From Bryobacter sp. CoA8 C33 (lineage in GTDB: Bacteria; Acidobacteriota; Terriglobia; Bryobacterales; Bryobacteraceae), in contig JAINDK010000034.1 of assembly GCA_019931185.1 (NCBI GenBank), positions 1 to 52,277 on the forward strand: a stretch of 52,277 nt of DNA, in the 5' to 3' direction. The translations under genes were made by a program, and so were the position numbers. Of this stretch, positions 33,141 through 44,610 are shown in pieces (positions within the stretch are counted from its first letter, which is position 1; every line of letters begins with the position of its first letter). Under the pieces are notes generated by a model. That model was not told where the DNA came from. It saw nothing but the letters and a program-made list of their open reading frames with translations, and did no database searches.

Positions 33141-35264
33141 TTAATAGCGAAAAGTCCAGCGCATTTTCAGGATCAGGGCCTCCGACTCAGGCAGCAGCGT
33201 GAGATCCTCGCGGCTCCGACGAAGCTGCCGCCAGCCGCGGTTCCAGACGAAGATCAGTTCGCGGCCCGGGCGTATCATCCACTGCAGGCGGGTATTGCCG
33301 CCGACGTTCGAGCCGGCTGAATCGTACTGAATCAGACTGGTGAGGGAAAAGTAGGGTGTGGGGGAGAGCACGAGGCGGCTGAGCCAAAGCCGCTGAAGAA
33401 AGTTTCCCTCGGCCAGGCGGCCAAAGTTCTGGTTTTGCGAAAACTGGATTTGCCAGCGGCCATCGGGGGCGTTGAAATCGAGGGCGGCGGTGGTTTCGAG
33501 CAGCTGGCCGCTATAAAATCCGCCGTTGACGAACTCTCCGGAGGCGCGCCAGCGGCGGAAGCGGGAACTGAGGGCGCTCGCCTTCCAGCGCCGAAACGGG
33601 TAGCGGCCCGTCGGGATAGTGAGCCCTGGGGCTATCTCGAAGGGCACTGGGAGAAACTCCTGTTGGGGGTGGATGCTGAACTCAATCATGTCGCCGGTCT
33701 GAAACTCCCAACTGAGAGGGGATAGCTCGACGCCCCAGGTTTCCGTCTGCCCCCTGGCATTGACGACGGCGCGGGCCTGATAGCCATAAAAGGCTTGACG
33801 CACGAAGCGCCAGCGCGATTGGGCGCCGGGTCGGGGTTGAAACCAGTTTTCGCTGCGGTAGGAAGTGACGCCGGGGCGCGGGAGAAAGCCGATAGCGGCG
33901 TCGAGGCCTGGCCCGAAATGGTGAATTTGGGTGCGTGACCAGAAGCGGTCGTTCGGATAATCCACGGTCACCCCATAGCCGTTGCCGCCGCTGCGCAGAG
34001 CCCAGCCGCCGATGGCGAGGTTGCGGTTCTGGCGGAACTGGGAGGTGCGCCAGACGGCGTCTACCCCCCCGAGAGGATTGTTGGCGGACCCATCAGGGCT
34101 GCCGTTGGTGAAGATGGCGCCGAGCCGGACCTCGGGCTTCAAATCGTAGCTGAGGCGTCCCGCCGAGAGTTGGGTGCGATCGCGCCCAGGGATCGGCCGC
34201 GTTTCCACATGCATGGCGCCGACATTCACCCTCCCGCTGCGGCCCAGCAGGCGGACTCCATAATCGATGGGCGCCGGGCGTCCGTCCACCAGGCCGACGC
34301 GGCGTGTGAAAAATGGCTGGAACAGAGTCGCCAGCCCCAAACCGAATTCGAACTGGTTGGAGCCCTCCAGGAAAAAAGCCCGCCGTTCCGGAAAGAAAAG
34401 GGGAAAACGCGTGGTGTTGTTCTGCCGGAGGTCCACCTCGGTCTCAGCAAAGTCGGTGTTGGCCGTGACCGAAAGGTTGAGGTCCGGACTCAGACGGTAG
34501 TTCGCGTCCAGCCCCACGGTGGATTGCTGTGCCGCCGGGCCCTTGCCGAAGTTTTCCAGGCGCCGCCCCAGCGCATAGGGTATGAGTTCCAGCCCGCGGC
34601 CTGCCTTCACAAAATCAAGTCCGGTCAGGCGCCCGGCCCGGCTGAGATCGACAAAGAACGCGTCGCGCCGCGTGTTGGCCCAATTCAGAAAGAGCCGTTC
34701 GCGGGCGATGTGACGCTCGAAGTTCAGACCCCAGTGCGGGAGGCCACGCGTGAAGTTAAGTGTCCGGCTGGGGATGACGATTTCGGCCATCCAGCCCCCG
34801 GGAAAACGGCCCGTGCGGGCGTCCCAGAGCCCGGTCCAATCGAGAGATGGCTCATCGACGAGGTTGGCGATCAGCCCGTCCTGCCGCGCCCCGGCGGCGT
34901 TGATGCGAAACAGGTAGCCCGTGCGGGCATCGCCGAAGGTATCCAGCACGAGGGCGACGGAGTCGTCCCCGGAGAAGTCGTCGTCGGCGCGCATTGTGTG
35001 CATGGCGATGCGTTTAGGGTCGGGGTCGTGACAGATAAAGCCGAAGTAGAGATGCCCCGCGTCGGCCATGACCAGCACGGTCGTGCGAAAGGGGTGATCC
35101 GCCCCCGGATTCGGCAGTTGCTGCCGCAGGTTGGGGATGCGCGCCGCCGCCGCCCATTCCGTGGCATCGATTTGCCCGTCGATCTTGGGCGCAACTGGCG
35201 TCAGCGGGGCATGGATCGACGCAGACTCAGCCCAGAAAAGCGACAGCATAAACAGTACATCCAC
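33141..35264 (-). CDS. CBM9-like plus DUF5916-type outer-membrane protein
   Basis: A 707-residue protein starting at GTG 35264 or, five codons later, at ATG 35249; either gives a short exported leader (MLSLFWAESAS). Residues ~20-190 have the CBM9-like pattern: APKIDGQIDATEWAAAARI, HLYFGFICHDPD, DFSGDDSVALVLDTF and GWMAEIVIPSRTLNF. The rest is rich in paired aromatic beta strands (DLNLSVTANTDFAETEVDLRQNN, FPLFFPERRAFFLEGSNQFEFG) as in DUF5916, ending in MRWTFRY like a barrel strand. It probably binds and passes sugars at the outer membrane. It lies between two receptor-like proteins, 60 bases from one and divergent from the other, so the three may work together. Confidence 0.85.
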   Translation of the reverse strand: MDVLFMLSLFWAESASIHAPLTPVAPKIDGQIDATEWAAAARIPNLRQQLPNPGADHPFRTTVLVMADAGHLYFGFICHDPDPKRIAMHTMRADDDFSGDDSVALVLDTFGDARTGYLFRINAAGARQDGLIANLVDEPSLDWTGLWDARTGRFPGGWMAEIVIPSRTLNFTRGLPHWGLNFERHIARERLFLNWANTRRDAFFVDLSRAGRLTGLDFVKAGRGLELIPYALGRRLENFGKGPAAQQSTVGLDANYRLSPDLNLSVTANTDFAETEVDLRQNNTTRFPLFFPERRAFFLEGSNQFEFGLGLATLFQPFFTRRVGLVDGRPAPIDYGVRLLGRSGRVNVGAMHVETRPIPGRDRTQLSAGRLSYDLKPEVRLGAIFTNGSPDGSANNPLGGVDAVWRTSQFRQNRNLAIGGWALRSGGNGYGVTVDYPNDRFWSRTQIHHFGPGLDAAIGFLPRPGVTSYRSENWFQPRPGAQSRWRFVRQAFYGYQARAVVNARGQTETWGVELSPLSWEFQTGDMIEFSIHPQQEFLPVPFEIAPGLTIPTGRYPFRRWKASALSSRFRRWRASGEFVNGGFYSGQLLETTAALDFNAPDGRWQIQFSQNQNFGRLAEGNFLQRLWLSRLVLSPTPYFSLTSLIQYDSAGSNVGGNTRLQWMIRPGRELIFVWNRGWRQLRRSREDLTLLPESEALILKMRWTFRY

Positions 35265-35447
35265 ATCTTGATTGTGCCTTGCTCGGCGAAACCGCGGTCA
35301 AAGCACCCGTCAGAAATGCAAGTTGCGGCCCCCCGATCAGTCGAAACCGGACTTCCGGGCGAAATCCCGCAATGCGGGTTAGCCGAAGGTTCCTGACTAG
35401 CGAAATGTCATAGAATACGAGCACCTAAACTGATGGAGCACTTTCTT

Positions 35448-38400
35448 ATGAACCACTGGAAGCGACTTGCGATTGTCTCCCTGATGGCGGTGCCCATTTG
35501 GGGGCAGTCTGCCCGCAGTGTCATTCTCGGCAACGTGACCGATCCGAGCGGCGCCGCCATCGGCAGCGCCAAGGTCACAGTGGAAAACATGGCCACTGGT
35601 CTGGCCCTTTCCGCTCAGACCGGCGAAGGCGGCAGCTACACAATGCCGAATCTGCAGCCGGGTACCTACCGCGTTACAGTGGTGGCGCAAGGCTTTCGCT
35701 CAAGCGTGGTCAACGATATCGTCGTGAACCTCGACCAGACGGTGCGCATCGACGTGAAGCTCGAAATCGGCGATCTGGCAACGAAAGTAGAGGTGGCGGC
35801 CTCGGCGCCGGTCATACAAACGGACAGCTCGAGCGTCGGCCAGATTGTCGATGGCAAACAAATCTCGACCATGCCGCTCAACGGCAGACAGAATCTCTTC
35901 GGCCTGCTCGCGCTCGCTCCCGGCGTTCAGAACCCGGCGATGAACCCGTATGTCGCCGGTAACGGCGGATTCGGGGCAGTGAATCTGACCATCGACGGGG
36001 TATCCGGCAACGACGCAGGCAATGAACGCAATCTGGCCACGGTACCCTCCCTTGAATCGGTCGGGGAATTCAAGGTCATCGCCAACAATGCCTCGGCCGA
36101 ATTTGGCCGCGGCGGCGCGCAGATTGTTCTGTCCTCCAAGTCGGGCACAAACGAGTTGCACGGCAGCTTGTTCTATTTCAACCGCAACCGGGCCACCGCG
36201 GCAAACACCTTCTTCAACAACCGGGCTGGAATCCGCCGGCCGGTCTTCAACCGCAACGAGTATGGAGCCAGCCTGGGCGGCCCGATCCGCAAGAATAAGC
36301 TCTTCTATTTCGGCAGCTTCGAAGGCTTCCGGCTGGCGCGAGCCGGCAACATCACCACGCAGATGCCGACAGTGGCCCTGCGCCAAGGCGATTTCAGCGC
36401 CCTGCCGGCGATTCGCGACCCCTTCAACGGCGGCGTGCCTTTCCCCAACAACCGCATCCCGAACGATCGCATCGCCTCCGTGCCGAAAGGCCTCGATAAG
36501 TTCTTCTCCGATCCCAATCTGCCCGGCACCCCGCCGGCCGGGCTCGGCAACAACTATACGGCCAATGTTCCCGTCGTCGAACCGGTCGACCGCTACTCGA
36601 TTCGCATCGATTATTCCCTGACCGACCGGGACAAGATTTCCGGCCGTTTCTTTCGCTCCGCCAACGGGCCGTTCAATCAGTCGGGAGTCTTTTTTGCCAG
36701 CGGTCTCGGCGGCGCCGGAACGGAAAAATTCGGCAACTGGGACGGCTTCGGCAACTCGACAAATAACACCATGGTGCAGTACACCCGCACCTTGCGGGCC
36801 AACCTGCTCAACGAAGCCCGCTTCGGCTGGCAGCACAACCGTTTCTTCCGCACGCCGCAGAATTCGAGCTTCGACCCCACCACGCTCATCCCCGGCTTGA
36901 TCAAGCCCGTCGAGGGCCTCGGCGGCCTGCCCGGCATCTCGATCCTCGGCTTTCGCGGCTTCGCCGATTCCCCCGGTTCCGGCGACCGTCAGGCTACCTA
37001 TGAGATCTACGACTCGATGACCTGGATCCGCAACAAACACACCATCAAAATGGGCTTCGAATTCCAGCGGATTTCCAGCTTCAACCGGCAAAACACACCG
37101 CCACAACGCGGTCAATTCACCTTCGACGGCCGCTACTCCGGCCATCCCTTCGCCGACTACCTCCTCGGGGCGCTTTCGTTCTCCTCGCGCAACACCCGCA
37201 ACGCTCTCAATGAAAACCTCAACAGCCGCTACTTCGCCTTCGTGCAGGACGACTGGCAGATCTCCCGTTCACTGACCTTGAACATTGGCCTGCGCTATGA
37301 GTATGCCGCACCCTTCGACAACGCTCAGGGCGACATCGCCAACTGGGACGCAACGCTCAACAAAGTTGTCGTCGTCAAGGGTCTGGGCAATGCCGACCCG
37401 CGTTTGCTGCGTCTGCCGGTCGTCGATGGCAGTGGAATCGGAATTAACGTCGGAAACTATACCTTCCCCGACCGCAATAACTTCGCCCCTCGGCTCGGCT
37501 TCGCCTGGCGCCCCTTCGGCAATCGCTTCGTCATCCGTTCGAGCTATGGCATCTTCTTCAATGCCATCGCCGGCTACAATGGATTGCTGGGGATGGGCAT
37601 TACCAACCCACCGTTCCGCGCCCAGGAGACCTTTGAGCCCGCCCCGGGCACTGTGCCCTCGATCACCTGGGCCAATCCCTTCCCCGGCAGCGGCAATCTG
37701 CCCAGCAACCCCGCTCTGCTCGCCGTGGCGCGCAATCGCGTCAACCCTTACATGCAGCAGTGGAACTATACGATGGAATACGAAGTAGCCCGCAACACCG
37801 GCCTCCGTCTCACCTATCTCGGCAATAAGGGGACAAAGCTCGAACGCAACTCGAATCCCAACGAGCCGGTCATGGCCAGTGGCGTCGTACAGCCCCGCCG
37901 TCCCTTTCAGCCATGGGGGCCGATCACTTACTGGGAATCGGGCCGTAACTCGATCCTGCACCAACTGCAGGTCGGCATCGTTCGCCGCTACGCCTCGGAT
38001 TTCACAGTTCAGGCCGAATACCAGTTCAGCCGCGCCTTGAATGAGTTCACCTTCGGTGATGCCCCGGCCAACAACCAGAACTTCCGCTATGACCGGGGCA
38101 ACCAGGACGGCATCCGGCGGCATTGGTTTGTGACCAACTACGCCTATGACCTGCCCTTCGGCCGCGGCCGCCGCCTGCTGTCGAGCGCCAGCGGCGCGAT
38201 GAATCAAGTCGTCGGCGGCTGGCAGCTCTCCGGCATCATCAGCATGGGCGCCGGCCAGCCCCACTCGGTCAACTTCACGGCCACCCAGCTCGGCTGGCTC
38301 TCAAGCCGCGCCAATATCGTCAACAGCTATGACGCGGCCAAGCCCAGCACCCGCTCCGTCGACCGCTGGTTCGCTCCCGAAGCCTTCGCCATTCCCGCGC

Positions 38401-38657
38401 CGTTCACCTTCGGCAACAGCGCCCGCAATTCACTCTTCGGTCCGGGCCTGTTCGCCTGGGACGCCGCTGTCTTTAAGAACACTCAAATTACCGAAAGACT
38501 GCGCGCCAGCTTCCGGGCCGAGTTCTTCAACATGCTCAACCGCGCCAATTTCGGCAACCCCGGCACAAACATCAGCGTACCCGCCACCGTGGGAAGAATC
38601 ACCTCCACGGTGACCGATCCGCGTACTATTCAGTTTGGCCTCCGGCTCGAATACTAG
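35448..38657 (+). CDS. TonB-dependent-receptor-like outer-membrane protein (second)
   Basis: The start at ATG 35448 has GGAG ten bases before it and begins a signal peptide (MNHWKRLAIVSLMAVPIWGQS); 1069 residues. Residues ~20-105 are a carboxypeptidase-regulatory-like domain (VILGNVTDPSGAAIGSAKVTV, GTYRVTVVAQGF). The plug has IVDGKQISTMPLNGRQ, LTIDGVSGNDAG and SAEFGRGGAQIVLSSKSGTN. The barrel follows and ends in [10 protein letters not shown], with a terminal aromatic. It differs from the minus-strand paralogue through most of its length, so the two are not a recent duplication. A TAGAAT box lies 32 bases upstream of the start, without a clear -35. It overlaps the end of the modA gene by 4 bases. 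Confidence 0.88.
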   Translation: MNHWKRLAIVSLMAVPIWGQSARSVILGNVTDPSGAAIGSAKVTVENMATGLALSAQTGEGGSYTMPNLQPGTYRVTVVAQGFRSSVVNDIVVNLDQTVRIDVKLEIGDLATKVEVAASAPVIQTDSSSVGQIVDGKQISTMPLNGRQNLFGLLALAPGVQNPAMNPYVAGNGGFGAVNLTIDGVSGNDAGNERNLATVPSLESVGEFKVIANNASAEFGRGGAQIVLSSKSGTNELHGSLFYFNRNRATAANTFFNNRAGIRRPVFNRNEYGASLGGPIRKNKLFYFGSFEGFRLARAGNITTQMPTVALRQGDFSALPAIRDPFNGGVPFPNNRIPNDRIASVPKGLDKFFSDPNLPGTPPAGLGNNYTANVPVVEPVDRYSIRIDYSLTDRDKISGRFFRSANGPFNQSGVFFASGLGGAGTEKFGNWDGFGNSTNNTMVQYTRTLRANLLNEARFGWQHNRFFRTPQNSSFDPTTLIPGLIKPVEGLGGLPGISILGFRGFADSPGSGDRQATYEIYDSMTWIRNKHTIKMGFEFQRISSFNRQNTPPQRGQFTFDGRYSGHPFADYLLGALSFSSRNTRNALNENLNSRYFAFVQDDWQISRSLTLNIGLRYEYAAPFDNAQGDIANWDATLNKVVVVKGLGNADPRLLRLPVVDGSGIGINVGNYTFPDRNNFAPRLGFAWRPFGNRFVIRSSYGIFFNAIAGYNGLLGMGITNPPFRAQETFEPAPGTVPSITWANPFPGSGNLPSNPALLAVARNRVNPYMQQWNYTMEYEVARNTGLRLTYLGNKGTKLERNSNPNEPVMASGVVQPRRPFQPWGPITYWESGRNSILHQLQVGIVRRYASDFTVQAEYQFSRALNEFTFGDAPANNQNFRYDRGNQDGIRRHWFVTNYAYDLPFGRGRRLLSSASGAMNQVVGGWQLSGIISMGAGQPHSVNFTATQLGWLSSRANIVNSYDAAKPSTRSVDRWFAPEAFAIPAPFTFGNSARNSLFGPGLFAWDAAVFKNTQITERLRASFRAEFFNMLNRANFGNPGTNISVPATVGRITSTVTDPRTIQFGLRLEY

Positions 38658-39394
38658 CGCCGCGGTGCGGCGCGCCGCAAGGTCGGGGGCGCGGGCAACA
38701 GGTTGAAGCCACGCTGCGCGAAAATCGCCCGCCCCGCGTCCGATTGCAGAAACTGTATGAACGCCTCGGCCAACTTTGTGTTCTTGCCCTTCTGCCGTAT
38801 CGGCGCCGCCACCTGACGCAATGCCGGATGCAGATCGTCCGGGATCAGATAGCCCCCGCGGTCGAAAATCAGACTCCAGGCCAGAATCGCGCAATCCGCG
38901 TTGCCCGTCTCGGCAAACTGCTGCGCCTGCCGGATACTTTCCCCATACACCACCCGGTCTTTGATCTTGTCCCACAGCCCCACCCGGCGCAGGGCCGCCA
39001 CCGCCGCCTGCCCGTAGGGCGCCACCCGCGGGTTCGCAATCGCGATCACCCGCACCGCAGGCTGATCGAGGTCGCCCAGATTGCGGATCGCCCCCGATTG
39101 CGCCCACAACCCGATCCGGCCGATTGCATAAATCTGCATCTCCTCCTTGATCACCCGGCCCTTCTTCACCAACGGCGCCATGTGCTCCTCGCTCGCGCTC
39201 AGAAACAGATCAAACGGCGCCCCATTCTCAATCTGCCGCGCCAGCGCCCCCGACGAACCAAAACTGAAGGTCAAATCCGCCAATGGAAACGCCTGCTGGA
39301 AATAAGGCTCCAATCGCGACAAATCCGATGCCGCTGCAATTGTTAGCGAGGGACGCAGATTTTGCGCGCCTAGACTTGACAACAGAAGACTCAT
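38654..39394 (-). CDS. modA: ModA-like molybdate-binding periplasmic protein
   Basis: The open frame reaches 39568, but that part is antisense to dnaK. The ATG at 39394 gives a short leader ([11 protein letters not shown]) and 246 residues; a GTG at 39436 would give a longer, more normal signal peptide and cannot be excluded. The type II binding-protein core is clear: [47 protein letters not shown] (the Ser and Ala-rich loop that holds the oxyanion), [15 protein letters not shown] and [16 protein letters not shown]. The family captures molybdate or tungstate for an ABC importer. No modB or modC is in this window, so it is an orphan here. Its start lies within the dnaK promoter region. Confidence 0.82.
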   Translation of the reverse strand: MSLLLSSLGAQNLRPSLTIAAASDLSRLEPYFQQAFPLADLTFSFGSSGALARQIENGAPFDLFLSASEEHMAPLVKKGRVIKEEMQIYAIGRIGLWAQSGAIRNLGDLDQPAVRVIAIANPRVAPYGQAAVAALRRVGLWDKIKDRVVYGESIRQAQQFAETGNADCAILAWSLIFDRGGYLIPDDLHPALRQVAAPIRQKGKNTKLAEAFIQFLQSDAGRAIFAQRGFNLLPAPPTLRRAAPRR

Positions 39395-39395
39395 A
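39375..39395 (+). promoter_or_regulatory. HAIR-like operator for HspR over the dnaK promoter
   Basis: CTTGACA (39375-39381), seven bases, then ACTCATA (39389-39395). The known HspR site HAIR is CTTGAGT-N7-ACTCAAG; the five outer-to-core bases CTTGA and ACTCA match in both arms, with the exact spacing, for 10 of 14 positions. It covers the -35 box of the dnaK promoter, a suitable place for repression by the HspR encoded at the end of the operon. Confidence 0.6.
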
Positions 39396-39404
39396 TTCAA
39401 TACT
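39376..39404 (+). promoter_or_regulatory. Sigma-70 promoter of dnaK-dnaJ-hspR
   Basis: TTGACA (39376-39381), a 17-base spacer, then AATACT (39399-39404). The -35 is perfect and the -10 matches four of six bases. Its position gives a leader of about 30 bases before the dnaK ATG at 39441, which has GGAGG a little upstream. Confidence 0.6.
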
Positions 39405-39440
39405 AAAGCTAGGCTAAATAAAGCCGGAGGATTCACACGT

Positions 39441-41357
<1,917 letters not shown>

Positions 41358-41376
41358 ACCCTCGAGGGCAACAAAC

Positions 41377-42567
41377 ATGGCGGGCAAGGTGGATTATTAC
41401 GAAACGCTCGGGATCGTTCGCGGAGCCTCGGAAGATGAGGTCCGCAAGGCTTACCGGCGCCTGGCCCGCAAGTATCATCCCGATCTGAACCCGGGCGACA
41501 AGGCCGCCGAGGAACGCTTCAAGCAGTTGCAGGAGGCCTATGAGATCCTTAGCGACGCGAAGAAGCGGGCCGTTTATGACCAGTTCGGCTTCTATTCCGA
41601 GCAGGCCGCGCAGGCCGGCCCCGGCCCGGGTGGATTCAACGGGGGCGCTGGTTTTGACTTCGGCGGATTCGATTTCGGCGATTTCTTCCAGCAGGCGCGC
41701 AACAAGGGCGCGGGACGGCAGCCCCCTCCCCCATCAGGCGCCGCGGGCGGAGGCAGCTTCAAGGATCTCTTCAGCCAAATGTTTGGCGGCGGCCGCGGCA
41801 CAAGCCCCGGCCCAGAAGACGGTAGCGACCTCGAATATGCCCTGAATGTCGGCTTTTGGCAGTCCATTCGCGGCACGCAGGTCCGCTTGACGATCCAACG
41901 CAACGAGATTTGCGAGGATTGCCATGGCGCCGGGTCGGCCGGCGGCGGCCAATCCTGTTTTGAATGCAGCGGATCGGGCCAGGTAACCCAGATGGCCGGG
42001 GCGATGAAATTCAATCTCACCTGTCCGCGCTGCGGCGGCTCCGGCAAATTGTCGAATGTCTGCCCCAAGTGCCGCGGGGCCGGCGTGATGTCGCGGCCCG
42101 ATCAGGTTGAAGTCAGAATTCCCGCCGGCGCGCAAACCGGCAGCCGGTTGCGCGTGGCCGCCAAAGGCAATGCCGGCGTCAAGGGCGGCCAGTCCGGCGA
42201 TCTTTACATCACCGTCCGCGTCGAGCCCCATCCGTTTTTCCGCCGCGAGGGCGACAACATCGAAATTCGCGTCCCGATTACGGTCAGCGAAGCCGGCCTG
42301 GGAGCTAAAATTGAGGTGCCGACGATCGAGGGAAGGGCGCTGCTCAAGGTTCCCCAGGGTACGCATAACGGGCAAAGATTCCGGCTCCGCGACAAGGGGG
42401 TCGAGAATCCGCGAAAGGGCACTCGCGGCGACCAGATCGTCGAAGTGTTCATCCAGGCTCCGGACGTGCAAAATGAAAGAACACGCGAGTTGCTGCGCGA
42501 GCTGGCGCAACTGGAATCGGCCAAGGACCCGCGCGAGGCGCTCTGGCAGCAAACGGGTGACCGCTAG
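41377..42567 (+). CDS. dnaJ: DnaJ, Hsp40 co-chaperone
   Basis: The start at ATG 41377 ([14 protein letters not shown]) gives 396 residues. The J domain has the HPD motif at residues 34-36. A Gly/Phe-rich segment follows (about 75-130, [13 protein letters not shown]). The zinc-binding region from residue ~179 holds all four CxxCxGxG repeats: [24 protein letters not shown] and CPKCRGAG. The C-terminal domain has [22 protein letters not shown] and [21 protein letters not shown]. It is a type I DnaJ that stimulates DnaK's ATPase and brings it substrates. It begins 19 bases after dnaK. Confidence 0.95.
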   Translation: MAGKVDYYETLGIVRGASEDEVRKAYRRLARKYHPDLNPGDKAAEERFKQLQEAYEILSDAKKRAVYDQFGFYSEQAAQAGPGPGGFNGGAGFDFGGFDFGDFFQQARNKGAGRQPPPPSGAAGGGSFKDLFSQMFGGGRGTSPGPEDGSDLEYALNVGFWQSIRGTQVRLTIQRNEICEDCHGAGSAGGGQSCFECSGSGQVTQMAGAMKFNLTCPRCGGSGKLSNVCPKCRGAGVMSRPDQVEVRIPAGAQTGSRLRVAAKGNAGVKGGQSGDLYITVRVEPHPFFRREGDNIEIRVPITVSEAGLGAKIEVPTIEGRALLKVPQGTHNGQRFRLRDKGVENPRKGTRGDQIVEVFIQAPDVQNERTRELLRELAQLESAKDPREALWQQTGDR

Positions 42568-42569
42568 AC

Positions 42570-42977
<408 letters not shown>

Positions 42978-42988
42978 CCGCGCCCGGC

Positions 42989-44518
42989 CTAGTTGACCGG
43001 AGCGAGGAACCGTGTCTCGGAACCGGTGAATAACTCCACGGCGGGAAATTCAGCCGGTACGGCCCCGATCCCGCGCGGGCGTATGACGAGCAGGGTCTGG
43101 CCGATGCGACGGTCCTGGCCACTACGGCTCAACGCAGCTCCGAGCACCGGGATGCGGCTCAGGCCGGCAAGGCCGGCGCGATTGAGCGAAACGTTCTGCG
43201 TGATCAGTCCGCTGGCGACGGCCCACTGGCCTTGCTTGAGGCGTACCGTGCCGGTGTACTTGCGCGTGGCAATCACCGGGATATCGTTGTTTGATTCCCC
43301 GGTCAGCACCTTGAATTCCGACTCGACCTCGAGGCTGATCTCCCCGCCCGGATGCAGATGGGGCGTGATCTTGAGCGTGAGGCCGAGGTCTTCGAATTGA
43401 ATCTGAGGCGTCAGGCCGAGCGCACTGCCGCCGCCGTCGAGGCCAGCGAAGCTGTTGGTTTGGGTGATGATGGGAAAACGGTCGCCAATGTGCACCGAGG
43501 CCGCCAAGCCATCAAGGGAGCGCACCAGCGTCGAATACAGACTGCTTGTGCGGGTATGCGTCATGCTGGCAAACAAGCTGGCTCCGGTGACGCCGAGGCC
43601 GAAAGTAGTCGCGCCGCGAAAGGCGAGCGTCGGGTTGCGCACCAGGGGAATCAACTGCGTGGACGTTGGCAGGGCGAATCCGTAACTGAGGTTCGACTGA
43701 TCGTTGACCTCATGGAGCTCGACATCGAGCATGACCTGGCCGCGCAAGTGAAGCAACTGGCTGAGCATCAATTCGGCGTATTTGACCTTCGACCAGCGGT
43801 CGCGCACCAAGAGCATGCCGCGGACCGTGTCGATTGAGACTTTTTGCAATTCGAAGATCTGCTGGATGGCGCGCCCGAGATCCTGGGCCTCGGGCGAGGA
43901 AATGGCCGTCGGGATGGGGAGCGTGATGGCGACATTCCGCTCCTGCTCCCGGCGCTTCTGGTCCGTGTCGCGAGCCACCAGGGCGAGCCAGGGCGAGAGC
44001 GGATTCACAAAGGAATTCGTCACTAGCCCGGCGGTGTAGACGGCTTCGGCAAAACTGGCGGCCGTGAGCACGATGTGCCGGTCGCGCGGGATCTCGTAGT
44101 CGCCGTCGAAGACAACATCGATGCCGAAGTGGGCGAAAACTCGCGTGTAGATGTCCTTGCCGTCCCCCTTGAGATCGAGGGTAAGCGGGGGCCCCGCGCG
44201 GGGAGTTAGCGCGGGCGGCGGCGTAAGACGTTCGATCATGGCCAGATCCTCGGCGCTAATCTGCTCGATGGGACCGGTCGGCGCCGAGGCCCCGCCCGGG
44301 AGCGAAAAAGATGCTTTCTCGAGAGCCTTGGCGCGCAATTGAGACGCCTTGCCGAGGGCAAGCCGGTTGCGCGGCTCAAGCAGGGCGGCCTGGCTGTAGA
44401 GAAGCCAAGCTTCGGTAATTCTGCCTGCGTTTTCAAGCGATTGGGCGCGCCAAAGCAGGCTCAGGGCGTCTTCCTGGGCGAGACAGACAACGGCTTGGGC
44501 AAGCCAGAGCAGGCGCAT
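42989..44518 (-). CDS. Secretin-family outer-membrane protein
   Basis: The start at 44518 (MRLLWLAQAVVCLAQ) gives a signal peptide and 509 residues; the longest frame adds ten residues. The N-terminus has a TPR-like helical segment (LLWRAQSLENAGRITEAWLLYSQAALLEP). A short N-domain follows (GKDIYTRVFAHFGIDVVFDG), then an N1-type domain (LGRAIQQIFELQKVSIDTVRGMLLVRD) and the secretin barrel, with VMLDVELHEVNDQSNLSYGF, VHIGDRFPIITQ and the late GLTLKITPHLHPGGEISLEVESEF and LSRIPVLGALS-like strand. Secretins form the outer-membrane gate of type II secretion or type IV pili. No other pilus or Gsp gene is in the window. It is divergent from the AAA ATPase gene. Confidence 0.85.
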   Translation of the reverse strand: MRLLWLAQAVVCLAQEDALSLLWRAQSLENAGRITEAWLLYSQAALLEPRNRLALGKASQLRAKALEKASFSLPGGASAPTGPIEQISAEDLAMIERLTPPPALTPRAGPPLTLDLKGDGKDIYTRVFAHFGIDVVFDGDYEIPRDRHIVLTAASFAEAVYTAGLVTNSFVNPLSPWLALVARDTDQKRREQERNVAITLPIPTAISSPEAQDLGRAIQQIFELQKVSIDTVRGMLLVRDRWSKVKYAELMLSQLLHLRGQVMLDVELHEVNDQSNLSYGFALPTSTQLIPLVRNPTLAFRGATTFGLGVTGASLFASMTHTRTSSLYSTLVRSLDGLAASVHIGDRFPIITQTNSFAGLDGGGSALGLTPQIQFEDLGLTLKITPHLHPGGEISLEVESEFKVLTGESNNDIPVIATRKYTGTVRLKQGQWAVASGLITQNVSLNRAGLAGLSRIPVLGAALSRSGQDRRIGQTLLVIRPRGIGAVPAEFPAVELFTGSETRFLAPVN

Positions 44519-44610
44519 CCACAAGCTGAGACGATCCCGCCCCGGCAAGCGTGCATAAACTTCTTGACGAAAAGGTCCGATCTCTTCTTGTGGAAAGCTT
44601 TACCAGCGGC

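Noticed and set aside
35700-37145. 481-codon open frame on the minus strand
   Set aside because: Antisense to the second receptor-like gene whose domains are clear; no recognisable features of its own.
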